Positions 22,912-35,165 of a stretch of DNA of 64,000 bases are shown in pieces. The stretch covers positions 1-64,000 of the forward strand of contig MARA01000001.1 in assembly GCA_001792895.1 (NCBI GenBank). The letters run 5' to 3'. Under the pieces are notes generated by a model. The model saw nothing but the letters and a program-made list of their open reading frames with translations. It made no database searches and was not told the DNA's origin. Position 1 is the stretch's first letter, and every line of letters starts with the position of its first letter. This stretch comes from Lentinus brumalis. Its lineage: Eukaryota > Basidiomycota > Agaricomycetes > Polyporales > Polyporaceae. A program made the translations under genes and the position numbers.

Positions 22912-24992
22912 CTAGAGCGAGTCCCACATGGGATGGTCACTGGCCGAGGGAAGCTCCGACGGTGGGCGACGACGTCCAAATACATACATCAGAATGGGAA
23001 GCAGTAGCAGATGTCCCAAGAGAAATCTCATCAACATCACATGCTGCCTGCCGCGAAGGCCGAGGAGCAACCGGGTAGTCTGCAAAGGGGCATGTTGTTC
23101 AGCAGACGCTATCACACCTTCATGGACAGAATCACATACCAGCGGGCGGAGACTCCGTATAGCATCATCACAGTAAGTGCCAGAGCGACGGACCTTGTCC
23201 ATTGCCAAGAACCGGTACGACGCGATCCACATCTGGACGTTCTTCACGAGACGGAGCGGGACCACGACGTATACACCCCCGACGTCCTCCCGCACGACTG
23301 TAGGCAGCTGTATGGGCGATACCGACTGTGGTGCTTGGACTTCGGGGGAGGGATCTCGGGAGGCGGCATTGACTGGGATAGAGGATGCATGGACGATTGG
23401 CGAATAGAGTGCACATGCACATGGTGGTACGTATGCGGGGAGAGAGAGAACGGGATGGGAGACCACCGCGGCAACTGCCCACCGCCAGCAGGCAACGGCT
23501 TAGACTTGTGTGCAAGAGGAGACAGCATGTCATGCTCGACGTCCGTGTCCGACGTTGACGAGGTCGTCGAGTTCGAAGCCAGGGGTGATGGCGAGCTGAT
23601 GCGAAGCTCGTCCTCGAGGGTGCGGAGCGATGCCTGACTACACGGAGGAGGTTCGTCGATGAGGTCAGTGACAAGGTCCCTGCTCATGCTGGCGGTCAGA
23701 CGCAAGTTCTGCTCGCTCTCGTCGAGACGTTCCAAGCGACAGCCCATATCCTCTTGGATAGCTAGAACCTCGGCGATATCGTTTGCCATGCGTTCCATCG
23801 CGGACTTATCGGTATTGTGTTGCGCTTGGAGTGTCGCTATGGCACACTGGGCCCTAGCCAGCTTCTGCTCGAGAGTCTGCACAGAGTCGGCGGTCCCCTC
23901 ATGTGCTTTCTCGATGGTGCGGCGTTCACTAGTGATGGTCTCTGTACGTCGGTGAGTCCAAGGGTAGGACGCAGAAGTGGCAGCGTTACATACCCTGCGT
24001 CTTGAGCAGTAACGTCTTGGAGGTACGAACCGAGGCCGCAAACTCGGTTCGGAGACTCGCCATTTCTTCCTCAAGCTCGGTGGTGCGCTTGTCGAGCTGG
24101 GCCTAGAAGGCAAGGTCAGCGCAAGCATGGGACGGCAAGAGAGAAAACTCACTTGAACCCGTTGCACCTGCCGTACGGCCCTCATGAAACTCGCTGAGAA
24201 CGTGATATCTTGGCTGAGGGATGTATGATTGTCAACGCTCGTGTCGGGCGTGCTGTGAGAAGCTTTCACATTCTGAACGCGTGATGCAAGCGTTCGGACG
24301 TACCGGCGAGCAACCTTTGTGACCTGTCTTAGGCCTGGGGTCGCTGGAGTGGACCCCAGCTTCCATGAGGAGAACGAGTCCACGAGGGGCTCAAGTTCAG
24401 CGTCGCTCTCAGGTGTAGTGTGCTCGGGAGCGGGAAGGAGGGGATCATCGTCCTCAGTGGCCTCTTCGGTGAAGCGGTACGTGCCCCACTTTACCGAGCC
24501 CGACGCACTGGAGGAGTCACTGTGGGAGTCGCGGGGTGGCGACGAGAGATTGGCACCTATTCCCGAGCCTTCCATATCGGTCATGGCATCGGTCGGGGCG
24601 TCGGTCGGGGCGTCGGTCGTCGACAAAGTCGCGGCAGCAAGCGGCACGCCGGGGCGATCCTGGTTGGAAAGTAACTCAGAGTTCGGTCGCGCAATGTCAG
24701 AGAGGTGTGCGTCCATGTTTAGAGAGCAGGAGGTTTGCGGCGGTACGGAGGGGCGTAGAGCGTTGGGTGGCGAAGAAGAGACATCACGGAGCGAGGGACT
24801 GGCACCAGGAGTGACGGTGAACAAAGGGGAGCTGCGCGAGGCTGCGTGGCGTGCACTGAGGCTAGTGACGCCCAGTGAACCAGTGACGCCCGGCCGGACC
24901 GCATACAGACGACCAAGAGCGCACCAACTACCACCAACTACGGAGGTCTTCGACGTCGGTGCACACTGGCTCACAGGTGTGGGGAGAGACAT
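22912..24992 (-). CDS. coiled-coil protein with C-terminal membrane segment
   Basis: The chosen start is ATG 24992 (MSLPTPVSQC); an alternative is ATG 24716 (MDAHLSDIARPN). A Ser/Pro-rich disordered N-terminus is followed by acidic segments and then a long coiled coil (KAHEGTADSVQTLEQKLARA; TLQAQHNTDKSAMERM). The introns at about 24104-24152 and near 23948-23992 have clear GT-AG ends. A later frame change near 23300-23480 fits a 110-base intron starting at gtgggcag. A 60-base intron (gtatgt...ttgcag) near 23080-23140 precedes the last exon, which carries a hydrophobic run MLMRFLLGHLLLLPILMYV and then FGRRR, near the C-terminus. This looks like a tail-anchored membrane protein. The family is unknown. 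Confidence 0.55.
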
Positions 24993-25087
24993 GATAGTTG
25001 AAGCATTCCGTTCTTTTACAGAGATTACAAGGGGCGTCCATATATACATGAGAGAATTGCGAAACTATCGGGAACAGCTGTCATGCT

Positions 25088-26900
25088 TTAGGAGATGGCG
25101 AAGTCGTCGACGTCGGCATTCTGCGTCCACTTGCCGCGCCATGTCCCATCCTCACGAGACCACTCGCTGAAAACGTTGTCGTTCAACGCGTGGCCGCTAC
25201 TAGAGACATGCCACTGCCAGACGCCGATGTACCGAAGCGAAGGGTGGGACTTGCCAACCCAACGACGGAATAGCTCTTGCTCGGAGCTGTGGTCACCAAC
25301 AACAGAGCCCAACGCGCTGTGCGTGCTTATGAGAAGCCGCTCAAGCTGCGGCAGCTTCTGCAACGTCGCTGACCAGCGAGCGCGGTCGGCCCAAGGACGA
25401 GGCTTGTGCTTATGGACCTGAACGGATGTCAGAAGACCTGTGCGTTGAAGAAACATATATGTGCATACCCTAGATCCGCACTTCTCGATCATCTTCAGGT
25501 TCCTGAGCCAAGGCATGTTACGGGCGATGGCGCGCAGGATATCGGCGTCTTCCACCGCAAACTCGATCGTGAGGACGTAAAGGGCATTCAGAGGAGCAGG
25601 GAAGCGCGACAGGACTCCCGAGGAGAGGTCGGTGCTGCGTGAGATGTCCAGACGCAGTCGGTCTACCTTCTCATGCACGATCACGGGAGCGCACTTCGCG
25701 GGGCAACGGATTTCGCTGACGTGCTGGGATGGGATGGTGGACAGAGCACACTGGCGAGCGCGCCCGCAGCCACGAAGCTGCAGAGCACGTAAGCTCGGAT
25801 TCCTCCGGACGAAGGGAGCGAGGACACGATGGGGAAGATTCGTTGCGAGGACCTCGATCGCGGGGAGTAGTATGTCGCACAACGCCGTGGTAGAGATGGC
25901 AGGGGCGGTGTAAAGCTCGAGGACGGTGACGTTCGGCGTAAGAGTGAGGCATGTAGGCATATACTTCTCGAAAGCGTCCCGATTGAGGGAGGACACCGTC
26001 AAGTTGAGGCGCAGGAACGTGACGACGGCACCATACTCGGGGTCGACAGTCGCTAATTCGACAAATGATATGAGTTGCTCAATGGAATAGAGCCCTTTCG
26101 TGTCCTATCACAGCATCAGCTGGAGTGAACCCGCTAAGTTACAGAAGAAAGACGAACCTGAAGTGGCGTCTGGGAGGCGACCTGAAAAATCCGAAAGAAA
26201 TGAGCCGTGAAAAATCTCCGTCTGCATGTAGACATACTTCGAGGATGCCGGCCTGGCGCTGAGAGCGAGTACAGACCATGTTGTCGAGCGTGCGGAGACG
26301 GGCGGTGAAGTGAATGGATGAGAGTAGTCTATCGGGAAGGGGAGTTTTGAAGAGTTGCTGGTCGGGCGCATGTGTAAATCGTACAAAGGGCCATTGACAG
26401 ACATCTTGATCACACCCTTCGACGCCCAGAGTCAATCCGGAAGCAGAAGCAGCACATCTCGTACCGGCAGCGAGTTTACCTGAGGCGAGTGTATTGTCAT
26501 GGATGGTCCAACGATCCAGTCTTCAGAGTATCGGAGGTGATCCAGCTTGTAAGGGAACTTGTCGGGAGTGTTGAGCTACATACGCTGAAGAGGTGTAAGT
26601 ACATACCTCGTCAAGCTAGCAAAAAACCAGTGCAAAGCGGCGTTGCTGCTGAAGTCCCCACCGAAGACCTGTAGTGCCTCTTCAGAAGCCTCGGGATGGT
26701 GTCAGACGCATCTTGGTCGTGGCAGCGCGTGTCCTGAGTACACCAATGTTCCGCGTACTTGTCACAGGGCAAGATCACAAGGGGGCCGAAGAAACGCAGC
26801 CGATATCTAGGACAGGCAGACGAAGAAAAGTTCACGAACTGTAGAGGTCGGTGGGCGGTTGCAAGTACGTGCGATCCTCTGCGATCCTCCAGTGCCTTGG
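25088..26900 (-). CDS. LRR/F-box-type protein, 5' end uncertain
   Basis: The last large exon spans about 25463-26105 and begins DTKGLYSIEQLISFVELATV. It carries irregular leucine-rich repeats (TVLELYTAPAISTTALCDIL; PSLRALQLRGCGRARQCAL; YVLTIEFAVEDADILRAIAR). After an intron near 25415-25465 comes the final exon with PSLRYIGVWQWHV and a WTQNADVDDFAIS end. Upstream exons include a 24-base micro-exon (VASQTPLQ, about 26160-26183), RLRTLDN (near 26290), YKLDHLRYSEDWIVGPSM (near 26500) and RLRFFGPLVILPCDKYAEHW (near 26780). The layout matches the abundant F-box-like LRR proteins of basidiomycetes, which act as substrate adaptors in SCF ligases. I cannot see the F-box itself, so either the 5' end is missing or it is mis-spliced in my reading. 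Confidence 0.55.
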
Positions 26901-27567
26901 GCGCTTGAGCGTCCAGTTCCCACACTTCGGCGCGGCGCTAGCACGCTCGACTCTACTCCTCTCTGCGACGCGCCTACTAGTACTAGCAGAAGCACCAGTG
27001 CTCTTCAGCCAACATATTATCCACGCTCAAAAGGTCCGTTCCTAAGTCCCGTCCCTTGAGCTCATACGTTTTATATTTTGTGCTAGAATCCATTGACGAC
27101 CGTCGACGCCTCACCCTCATCTATTGCCGGACCCATGCGGCGACTTCAACGGCTCAGTCCAGATACGCAAACTTGCTCGGCAATATGCTCACATTTGACC
27201 ATGCATAGGGCCTGCCATGGTCTCCGGACGTAGATCACTCATACAAGCGGAGGAGCCTGGCAGGGCGAATTGGCTTTTAGCAGCTCCAGTAACAATATTA
27301 CGCCGTTCTAGCCATCTAAAGGTCGTAACAGCTACTACTACAACAAGGATGTCTTCAATGCACTGCCAGGTACATCTGTCACCGGCTGGACGAGCCAGTA
27401 CGAGTCGTTCGCCATATGTGACAGTGATCTATGACGCAACACGACGACGAACACGTGTGGACCTCAACGCGTGCAGTCCAAGCGTCTCATCTCAGGTGAG
27501 TGGCGCAACTCGTCCGCATCTCCTCACCCCTCGTCTCTCGACGCGCGACATCGACGAACATCTTAAC

Positions 27568-29172
27568 ATGCCCGAATTCATCAATCAGCAGCGAGCGACT
27601 CCCTACAAGCCGACTACGCACCTGTCTGGAGGCCATTCAAACGGTATCACGCGCGTCGCCTTCAACCCAGCGGGATCACTGCTCGCATCGGCCGGTCTGG
27701 ATGGAACTGTCTGTATCTGGGACACAGTGACATGGTCTTTGCTCGACGCCTACTATGCTAAGACTCGTATCACGGCTGTCGCTTGGTACACCGACGAACA
27801 CCTCGTGTGCGGTTTGGCGGATGGGTTCCTCTCCGCTCTAATCAAGGAGCGCGATGTGAGTGGCTCATGCTCTGGCTCATGCCTCACACCCGTTAAGTTC
27901 GCACCGATGGGTTCTTTGCAGGATGTGACTCATGTATCAGGCTTCTGGGCGCATCGGTACCCCGTCGAGCACCTCAGTGTGCGGGGCAACATGGTCACAT
28001 CTGGTGCTCACGAGGAAGTCTCTGTCTGGAACTGGGATGCCAACCGTGAGTGTCTCTCTCCAAATATCCGTGATATGTGATTACTACTAGAAGTCCGCTC
28101 AGCCATGTTGGCGTGTGTAATTACGTCGCTGCTGCTACGTGTTTCCGAGCAGACCGACACTAACTCTTCCGACAATGATGAGGAAGACGAGCGCACGGAG
28201 CAGGGACAGCTGGAAGTCCTGGTGACGAGCCTGTCTTGGGCGCCGTCGCATCTCATTGCATGTTATTTGAACCATGGCATACGGTTCGTCTCGAAGATAT
28301 CCCGCCTTCTCTCCGCTGATGCCTCCACTGTGCAGGCTGTTCGACATCCAGAACTGGAAGAATGTACGGGTCATTGACACGAGTCCCATGTGAGCTGAGT
28401 CCGATAGCTACCGCCATCCCTTCCCTCGCTCATGTGTCCCTCAGTATCAGCGCGAGTCTCTCTCCCAACGGCGCCTTCTTGGCTGCTTCACAAGTTGGCG
28501 GCAGCTTCTACGTGTACGACCTGGACTCTGGCAAAGTCATCCGAACCTTCCGTCGAGACATCACCGATAAGTCCCGTGCAGTTCCCGTGGTCTTTATTCA
28601 TGGAGGCCACGCCATCGCATGCGGTAGCACGGAGGGCATCGTGAGCATCTGTTATGTCGATTCTGGCATCGTGCTTGAACCCCTGGATATTCCTAGTACG
28701 TCCTTGCTCGAAATTTTCATGTACGCGGACGCTGAGCCCCGCTACAGAGGGAGAAACTGTCCTCGCGCTCGCGGTGAGCTGCTTGATGTCCAGGCAGCGG
28801 GTCTACTCTGAATCGCTATGTTTCAGGCTCATTACTATCCTGCAAGCGATCGCTTCCTCATTGCCACTGGAACCATGAATGAGCGTGCTCCGTCCTCCAT
28901 CATCATATGGACTGCCGGCGGGGATCAGGCTGCAGTTGGGCAGTCTGACGTCGAGGCAGACAACTCGGACGAGAAGTCGACTTACCAGGTACGGCGGCCC
29001 AATCTTCTTACCAAGATCTGAGCTGACCGTTTCATAGCAGTTCACTCTCGTGCCCGCTATGGTGTATTGCTCCGCTGTTTTCGTTGTCGTCTTCGCGGTG
29101 GCGTGCTACGTCGTGTCGGAGGAAACTTGGGGCGCAGGCGTGTCAGTGGACTTAGGCCACTATGGGTTTTGA
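27568..29172 (+). CDS. WD40-repeat protein with C-terminal transmembrane segment
   Basis: ATG 27568 starts MPEFINQQRATPYKP. The repeats include GGHSNGITRVAFNPAGSLLA then SAGLDGTVCIWDT, SVWNWDAN, LSPNGAFLAASQVGGSFYVY and IACGSTEGIVSICYVD. Introns include 27856-27921 and 28046-28090, with more near 28289-28340, 28390-28443, 28695-28750 and 28770-28824. An acidic insert DNDEEDERTEQG lies mid-protein. The last exon contains AMVYCSAVFVVVFAVACYVV, a membrane helix, and stops at 29172. WD40 proteins are scaffolds; the anchor implies attachment to a membrane. The partner and process are unknown. The exons join in phase with no lesion seen. Confidence 0.75.
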
Positions 29173-30141
29173 TAGTATCTTGTGCAGGAGGCTGTTATCA
29201 CGGAATGGATTGGAGTGCGAACTCTGCAGTGCTTACGTTTGAGTAGCCGCCTGTAGCCGCTGAACGTTACTGAACGACGAGCGATCAGGTTTGATCGTCC
29301 CTGATCGTCGATCGTGGCTGTGCCACGAGCATGCTGAAGCGCTTCACTCTGCGCCCTTCTGCGCCTCTCTGCGCCCAGCCATCTACCGACTTTCTCCCTT
29401 GCCCGCATCTGCTCCAAACATCGGTTTTAGCATACAATCAGCTGTAAAGACTACAGGTCACGCGTATGTCTCACAGCATGATCACCTTCCAGCTACGAGC
29501 GACTCGTCCACAACTTTATACAGGACAAGCCACGGGCGGAATACGACAACAACCTGAGCTCCGATCCTCCATACTCCTTCCTCTGCAAGCCATAGCTCGT
29601 CCATCCCATGGCCTCTATCCGGCAGACTCCAGGACTCTTGCAGACTATTCCGTGCGCACGTAACGAAGGTTTCGCAACCGAGAGCTTCGGCGGCACGGAG
29701 TACATGGACGTACATATCTTCTGTGAAGGCCTTGTACATGTAACATGTAGTCCCTCTGAAATCATCAGCGTTCGGACTCTGCAGAGTCATACCGGGAGGA
29801 GGCACTGATCTGGGAGATCTGGAGGCTGCCATTGTCGACGCAGATGAGCGGCGCAGATGTTCGAGGCGGCGGAACTTGCAGGGTATTGACGATTAAGTCT
29901 ACCAATGTTTGCATGCGTGGTAGTGAAATACGTACAGAAGGCGGAGGATGCATATAGTATTCGAGTGTTGTTGCAGAACGGAGGCGGGATATTGAGCGCC
30001 GTACAGTGTGTCGCCGTGGCCTTTGCCGCGTGGTGCATACATTGACGTCAGTCTCATCTGTACTATAGTGCGGAACATACTGCACAGATAGCGTATGAGA
30101 ACACCGCTGGATTGAGCAATTGAACAGAGTTGGCGACACAT
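29173..30141. other. intergenic; no convincing gene
   Basis: Several overlapping short frames occur on both strands (for example minus 29482-29832 and 29765-30145). None shows consistent splice sites or recognisable motifs. A cluster of GATCG words sits at 29278-29315. A remnant or non-coding transcript cannot be excluded. Confidence 0.4.
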
Positions 30142-30694
30142 TCAAACTATGACTACATGGTTGGCAGCTTCGAGAGCGAACTCGAGGGAATCCTCCTGTC
30201 CGGCTTCGAACAACTGCACGAACTCCTCCATCTCGTCAGCCGCCATGAATTCGAGCCAAAAACACTCGCCCTCGCCGATAGCGACTTCTAACTGCCATAA
30301 GGTCTAGCATATCGGCACGCGGTGAGCTCATACCTCGACTACAGACATGCACGGCTTACGGGCATATCGTACAAGGACCATTGATGGTCGACACGGCGGG
30401 CGAAGAGAACTTCAATATACTCTTCGCCCAAGACGACAAGAATAACTGCGAGATAGGCTGTCAGCGAGGCGAGGCGCAAAAAAGAGTAGTGACGACTGAC
30501 CACCTCCGGGCTCCCGAGCACGAATGAGGACAACCATTGCATACATGACAATGTCGTCCTCTTCAGTGTCACCGGGACTGGTGTAGATGGCGGGGAACGA
30601 GTGATAACTGAAGGTCGGGTAGCTGGCAGTTCCACGAGTCTGTCAGCGGTCTCCCGGCACGCAACGCGAAGAACAGCACATACGACGGCGGCAT
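30142..30694 (-). CDS. small hypothetical protein, four exons
   Basis: The model is precise. ATG 30694 (MPP) is followed by an intron with gtatgt, a CTGAC branch site and a CCAG end. Exon 2 (YPTFSYHSFPAIYTSPGDTE) ends near AREPGG. A second intron ends ctcgcag, and exon 3 reads VILVVLGEEYIEVLFARRVD. A third intron (gtaagc...ggcag) is followed by exon 4 (LEVAIGEGECFWLEFMAADE), ending at the stop at 30142. About 125 residues, acidic, no signal peptide and no known motif. All junctions keep phase, which supports a real gene. Function unknown. Confidence 0.6.
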
Positions 30695-31181
30695 AGTGAC
30701 AGTAAAATATGATATACAGGCGGCGAATTTCAGTGAATGAATATGGGGGATGGTCTGCAGCGGAGGGATGCCGAGATGTGGGCAGCCTCTTCATCGGACG
30801 GGTTTATACCCTTGTGCCACTCGGAGGCAGTATCGCAGCAGGAGTGTTCTTCCGCCGATGATGCTGCATTCTGAGGTGGGAACTCCCGGCGTGAGAAGAG
30901 CATGATCAGGTCGGAGGCGGCAGGAGCGATCGGGCAGATAACGGGTGATCGGTGGGCGCGATGCTATGTACACGGAGCATGAGAGTGGGACGGCGAGATT
31001 GAGGAGATCAAAGAAGGGAGAGAGGTTCACGAGAGCGACGAAAGCGACTGAATGAGCATGGACAAGCAGGGAGAGATGTCGAAAAGCAGAGGGAAGAATT
31101 TACAGAGAGGATTGCTGTGAGGATTGGAGCAGAGGGGACACGAACATCGCCGCGATGAATGGTAGCCTGCGTTCCAAGGTC

Positions 31182-31727
31182 TCACAAGGTACCTCGCCCA
31201 CGCGAGGACCCAGCAGCACGACGACGAATCTGTAAACGGCATCAGACTGTGAGTATGCACACAGACGCATAGTCACGTACCGATAGCTTCGACCACACTG
31301 CACCAATTGTCCCCCGACGACGTCCGCCTCCGCTATCCTCTGTGCCCCCGCGCTTGGGTTGAGAACTTCCGCCAACGAGAGGCGTCGAATCTACGCCAAC
31401 GGGCGGTGACGACGGTCGACTGGGCAAAGGGAATATGAACAGGTCATTCAGCAGACCGATGTAGTCCTCCATCTCGCGTAATTGGGAGTAGATGCTCCTT
31501 TGCGTTCTATGCAGCGACTCGATGATTTTGTCGACCTCCGCCGACATTTTGCTCATTAGCTTCAGCCGGCCCTGCATTTCTAAAAGATAGGGAGGGGGTT
31601 CGGGGACTCCGCCGGGCGTATGCTCGAATGCGGCTCTCCAGAGCTCCGCAATGTCTCTGCGTTCACTGTGAGATCCGAATATCAGCGTCGTTGAACGGTG
31701 CACTGATGGAAGATCAGACTGACCTCA
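31182..31727 (-). CDS. small coiled-coil hypothetical protein
   Basis: ATG 31727 gives two codons, then an intron (gtcagt...tcacag), then SERRDIAELWRAAFEHTPGG. A helical heptad-like stretch follows (MSKMSAEVDKIIESLHRTQR; REMEDYIGLLNDLF), then a Pro/Ser/Gly-rich segment. A last intron near 31210-31280 leads to a basic end RRRAAGSSRGRGTL. The stop is at 31182. About 150 residues. The family is unknown; the helix suggests oligomerisation. All splice junctions keep phase. Confidence 0.55.
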
Positions 31728-32226
31728 TAGTGAAATGATATGGGCGAGCGAGAACTGCGAGCTGGTGGTGAGTACTGAGCACTGAGGCTTGAGGTGTGAG
31801 GTGGCAGAGCTCAAGCTTTCCCGCACGGTCGCACGATCTCCGTCATCGTGACCGACGCGAGAGGGGTAACCTGATATAGCAGTCGCATTGCCCATATGCG
31901 CCAGATGACTTCCTCCCCCTACCGCTACGGAAGCCGTCACTCAGGCGCCCGGTCCTGACTTCTTTCTCCCGGGCGCCCATCCCTTGCTTCCTTCCATTGT
32001 GTACTCTTGTTCGCCTTCCGTCGCTTTTCACGCCTTTGCTGCCTTTCCGCCTATGTTCGGGACCTTCAATCGCGTTGCAGAACGATGTGAAGTCGGTGAG
32101 AGTGATGAGATGGAGGGCTCATTGCATCTGCGGGTATAAAGTCCACGGTAAGCGGTCGCTCTACGAACTCATCTCGCCTCTTTCAACTCGACGACTCCCA
32201 CATCCTCCCCGGAGCTTTCAGATCCA
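31728..32226. promoter_or_regulatory. divergent intergenic region
   Basis: Head-to-head spacer between the gene ending at 31727 (minus) and the ATG at 32227 (plus). It has pyrimidine-rich stretches at 31960-32060, a gggtataaag TATA-like site at 32132-32141 and a C/T-rich leader after it. No coding sequence is convincing. Confidence 0.4.
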
Positions 32227-33282
32227 ATGGCTCCGATGTACACTACCCCTCACTCTTCCAATCCCTCGAAGTACTTCTTCTCCGCTACGCGTCGCGCCGA
32301 AGGATTGGGCCCCACGGTGATAGAATGCGTGGCTCCGTCACCTCCTCACCGTGTCCGAGGAGTTCAGCTTACGGCTCTCCGAACTTTCAAGACCCAACCT
32401 GTCAGGTATGCACTGCTTGCATCGTGGATTGTGAGGTCGACTTACATTTTCTCAGCCTCTCTCGCAGGAAGGAGATGAAGCGTGCTATCCAGCACGACCG
32501 GGAAAGCACACCCGGCCCATCTCAAGCCGAGCCAGGCCCTTCTAACCCCCGTCAGCGCGAGCTCTCTTCGTGCGATATATCCGCAGGCGGACAGTCGCCT
32601 CTCACGAGTCCCTCGTCGTCACCGCCTCCCATATCTCCTATACCGAGTGTGGTTGCGCGTGCGCGATCTCCGGAAAGTGCACCACCTGCTGCCTCCGCTG
32701 CCCCACCCTCTTCCACGCAGCCGCCTCATCCTGCTGCTCGGATCACCCGCTCTGCGTCCCGTTCTTCACTCAAGAACTCCTCCAAGACTGGCCGGCGGTC
32801 TTTAGCGGCTGAGATAGAGGCTCGTCTGAAGCCGAACGGAAGCATCATCACCCGCTTTGGCGAACAGGTGAGCAGTGTCATTGTTGTTGCGCGTATATGT
32901 TTGCTAATGCGCCAGGTTGCAGGATGGCGAGCCCATCTTCATCAGAGAGGAGAGGGTGACTTCGACGACTGAGCCCGACGTCGTCACCTACTTCTGGGAG
33001 TCATTCACCACAGTCCCCCTGCGCCAGCCGCCAACCTTGACGATGTACCCGGACCTCACTGTGGGCGACGTTTACTGCAACCACGTCAAAGGAGAGGTCA
33101 AGGCGACTCAACTCTGGATCTGGACCATGGGCTCCGACGGTGCAGGGTACTGGAAGCGGGCCAGAGAAGGAGATGTGCGTGAGGATGGTCGTCGGCTCAC
33201 GGTGACCCCGAAGCGGAAGCAGCCCTCCTGGGTGTCTCCGAACTGGGGCGTGAAGCAGCTCCGCAACCAGAAGGTTCGATAG
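32227..33282 (+). CDS. hypothetical protein with disordered middle and conserved C-terminus
   Basis: Exon 1, 32227-32405 (MAPMYTTPHSSNPSKYFF), intron to 32467, exon 2, 32468-32867, intron to 32922, exon 3, 32923-33282. Exon 2 is Ser/Pro-rich (PLTSPSSSPPPISPIPSV) and ends in a basic block RRSLAAEIEARLKPNGSI. Exon 3 is compact and Trp/Tyr-rich (VTYFWESFTTVPLRQPPTL; GAGYWKRAREGDVRED; PSWVSPNWGVKQLRNQKVR), probably a folded domain. About 312 residues. I do not recognise the domain. The TATA-like site upstream and clean phase make the model strong. Confidence 0.65.
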
Positions 33283-33770
33283 GTAAGCGTATTCCTCAGT
33301 CACCCGGCATCGTCTTCGCCACACCCAAGTGCTCGTCATCCCTCCCCCTCTACGACCTCCTATCTCACACCTATGCTCCTCCTATATCCATACTCTATCT
33401 CCGTTATCATCTGCTGCATGTAACATGCTCCTTCTCGCTCCTACCGTTTCCCATATGCGCCCTGGTTTCGCCTGTCCGTCTGCTTGCCTTTTAGTCTTCA
33501 ATACCTTGTATATCTGAACCCATGAACCTCATGCAATATCAACGTAACCGCTATCCTCTGGTGTGCGATATTTGCCATGGTCGGCTCCTTCCGGGATTAG
33601 CCGGGTTGAATGCCCTGACCCAGGCGCTAGGAAGCGCCAGGCGGCACCGTGTTGTTATCCGCCATCGCCGACCCTTCGTCCACCCCCGCTGGCAAGTAAG
33701 TACTTCGCTAGTTTCAGCCAGTCATCTAACCTCTCACCCCAGCAATTCTTCGACTCTGCAATCGACTACG
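33283..33770. other. intergenic spacer before SUN gene
   Basis: C/T-rich DNA (33330-33520), then a short unspliced-looking stretch. The promoter of the SUN gene must lie here. No other feature was found. Confidence 0.4.
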
Positions 33771-34826
33771 ATGAGTAGTCTCGATCCATTCGATCCAAAC
33801 AGGTTCCTCGGCGAGAGCGGCAGTAAGTGATCGTCTCTGTTCCTGGCCTTGCTAGTTCTCATTGAACTCAGAGCGTAAGGTCCACTTTAATGCAGATCGA
33901 ACAACGCAGGATTCCTCTAAGAAGGTTGGGCGACGCCGTGACGACGCCCCACGTGCAAGTCCAAGTACTGCGAGTGGCTCAGCAGCCTCCGTTGCTTCCC
34001 CGGCTCACTATAAGTTGGTGTACGTCTCCCTCGGAATCATGGTGTTGGTCCTATTCGGTCTGCTGTTGGTGAACACGGATAGGCTAGTGGTCGTCCAAAC
34101 CTTAGACCATGTCCGAGCCTTCCGCGTCGCTGTGCCATTCCTTCGCCATTCCTTGCTAGGCAATCACGCCTCTTCTCGCCCCTCTCCCTCCGAGCTGTCC
34201 AATGTGATACAGAAAGCTGTTCGCTCTGCGTTGAGGGATCCAGTCGGTCGTCGCGATTTTGCTCTCGCCGCAGATGGCGCGAGGATCACTCCTCTGCTCA
34301 CCTCCTCGTTTGACACCTCCGATCTTGCTGTTGCCCGTCCCCCCGAAAACATACTGGATGAAGATCTGCGCTCCGCATCCCACTGGTCCATCCCCGATAA
34401 CCATGCCCAGGTCGGCATCAAAGTGCCGGCATTCATCTACCCCACGAACGTCACTATCGACCATGTCCCCCGCGAGATAGCGGCCGATGTGAGACAAGCC
34501 CCCGCTCTATGGTTCTATGGGGGCTTCTGGAGGGAAAAGGCAACAAGGAGCGGTACACGGTCGCTAGAGAGAGTCTGGGTCTCTCCCGCCTCGACGCTGT
34601 TGGTGACGGACCGCCAATCAGACGTGGAGGTACTTTCCTTCCCCTCGCCTCAATCGAGTATGCTATCGATGCCGACTTCCACATACAAACATTCGCGGTG
34701 GACCCAAGTGTTGTATCGTCCGGCATCTACTTCGGTGTGTTCGTGCTGGAGATCCGGAGCAACTGGGGGTCTCCCACTTCGCGCCTTTATCGCGTCCGCA
34801 TCCACGGCGAGGAAGTGTCAGCTTGA
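33771..34826 (+). CDS. SUN-domain protein of the inner nuclear membrane, one frameshift
   Basis: ATG 33771 (MSSLDPFDPNRFLGESG), intron 33823-33871 (gtaagt...ctcag), then KRKVHFNADR. A single membrane helix follows, LVYVSLGIMVLVLFGLLLV (about residues 70-90). A lumenal linker leads to a C-terminal SUN domain with FALAADGARITPLLTSSFD, QVGIKVPAFIYPTNVTIDHV, and at the end GIYFGVFVLEIRSNWG plus LYRVRIHG. SUN proteins span the inner nuclear envelope and bind KASH partners to couple chromatin to the cytoskeleton; in fungi they act in nuclear positioning and meiosis. The protein is short (about 330 aa), as in fungal SUN proteins. The frame shifts by one base in the CCCCC run at 34499-34503; the next frame continues MVLWGLLEGKGN without loss, so a missing C is likely. 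Confidence 0.85.
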
Positions 34827-35165
34827 GTGGTCAGTGCTCGCTCTTTTCATGTGCATGACCAGTTACTGAGTTTGCAGTCTAGTTGTCATCATTCTGTTCT
34901 AGACCGTCTCCATGTACTAGCTGCTGTACCAGTCTGCAATGAATTTGTGCTCGCTGACCCTTACCGTGCCTCCTCATCGTATCCCGATCTGTATCTACTG
35001 CTTGCCATCCACGTGTCGGCGCAACCCGACTGAACACGTTCACCCACTAGGACAAAGATCGTCTGCCGAGTGGCGTATGAACGACTCCGATGCGCTCCCG
35101 CAGACTCTCCTCTGCTCCCTCTCGCCCACATCTCCACTCTTCGCCACTTCCGACTGCTACGCGCG

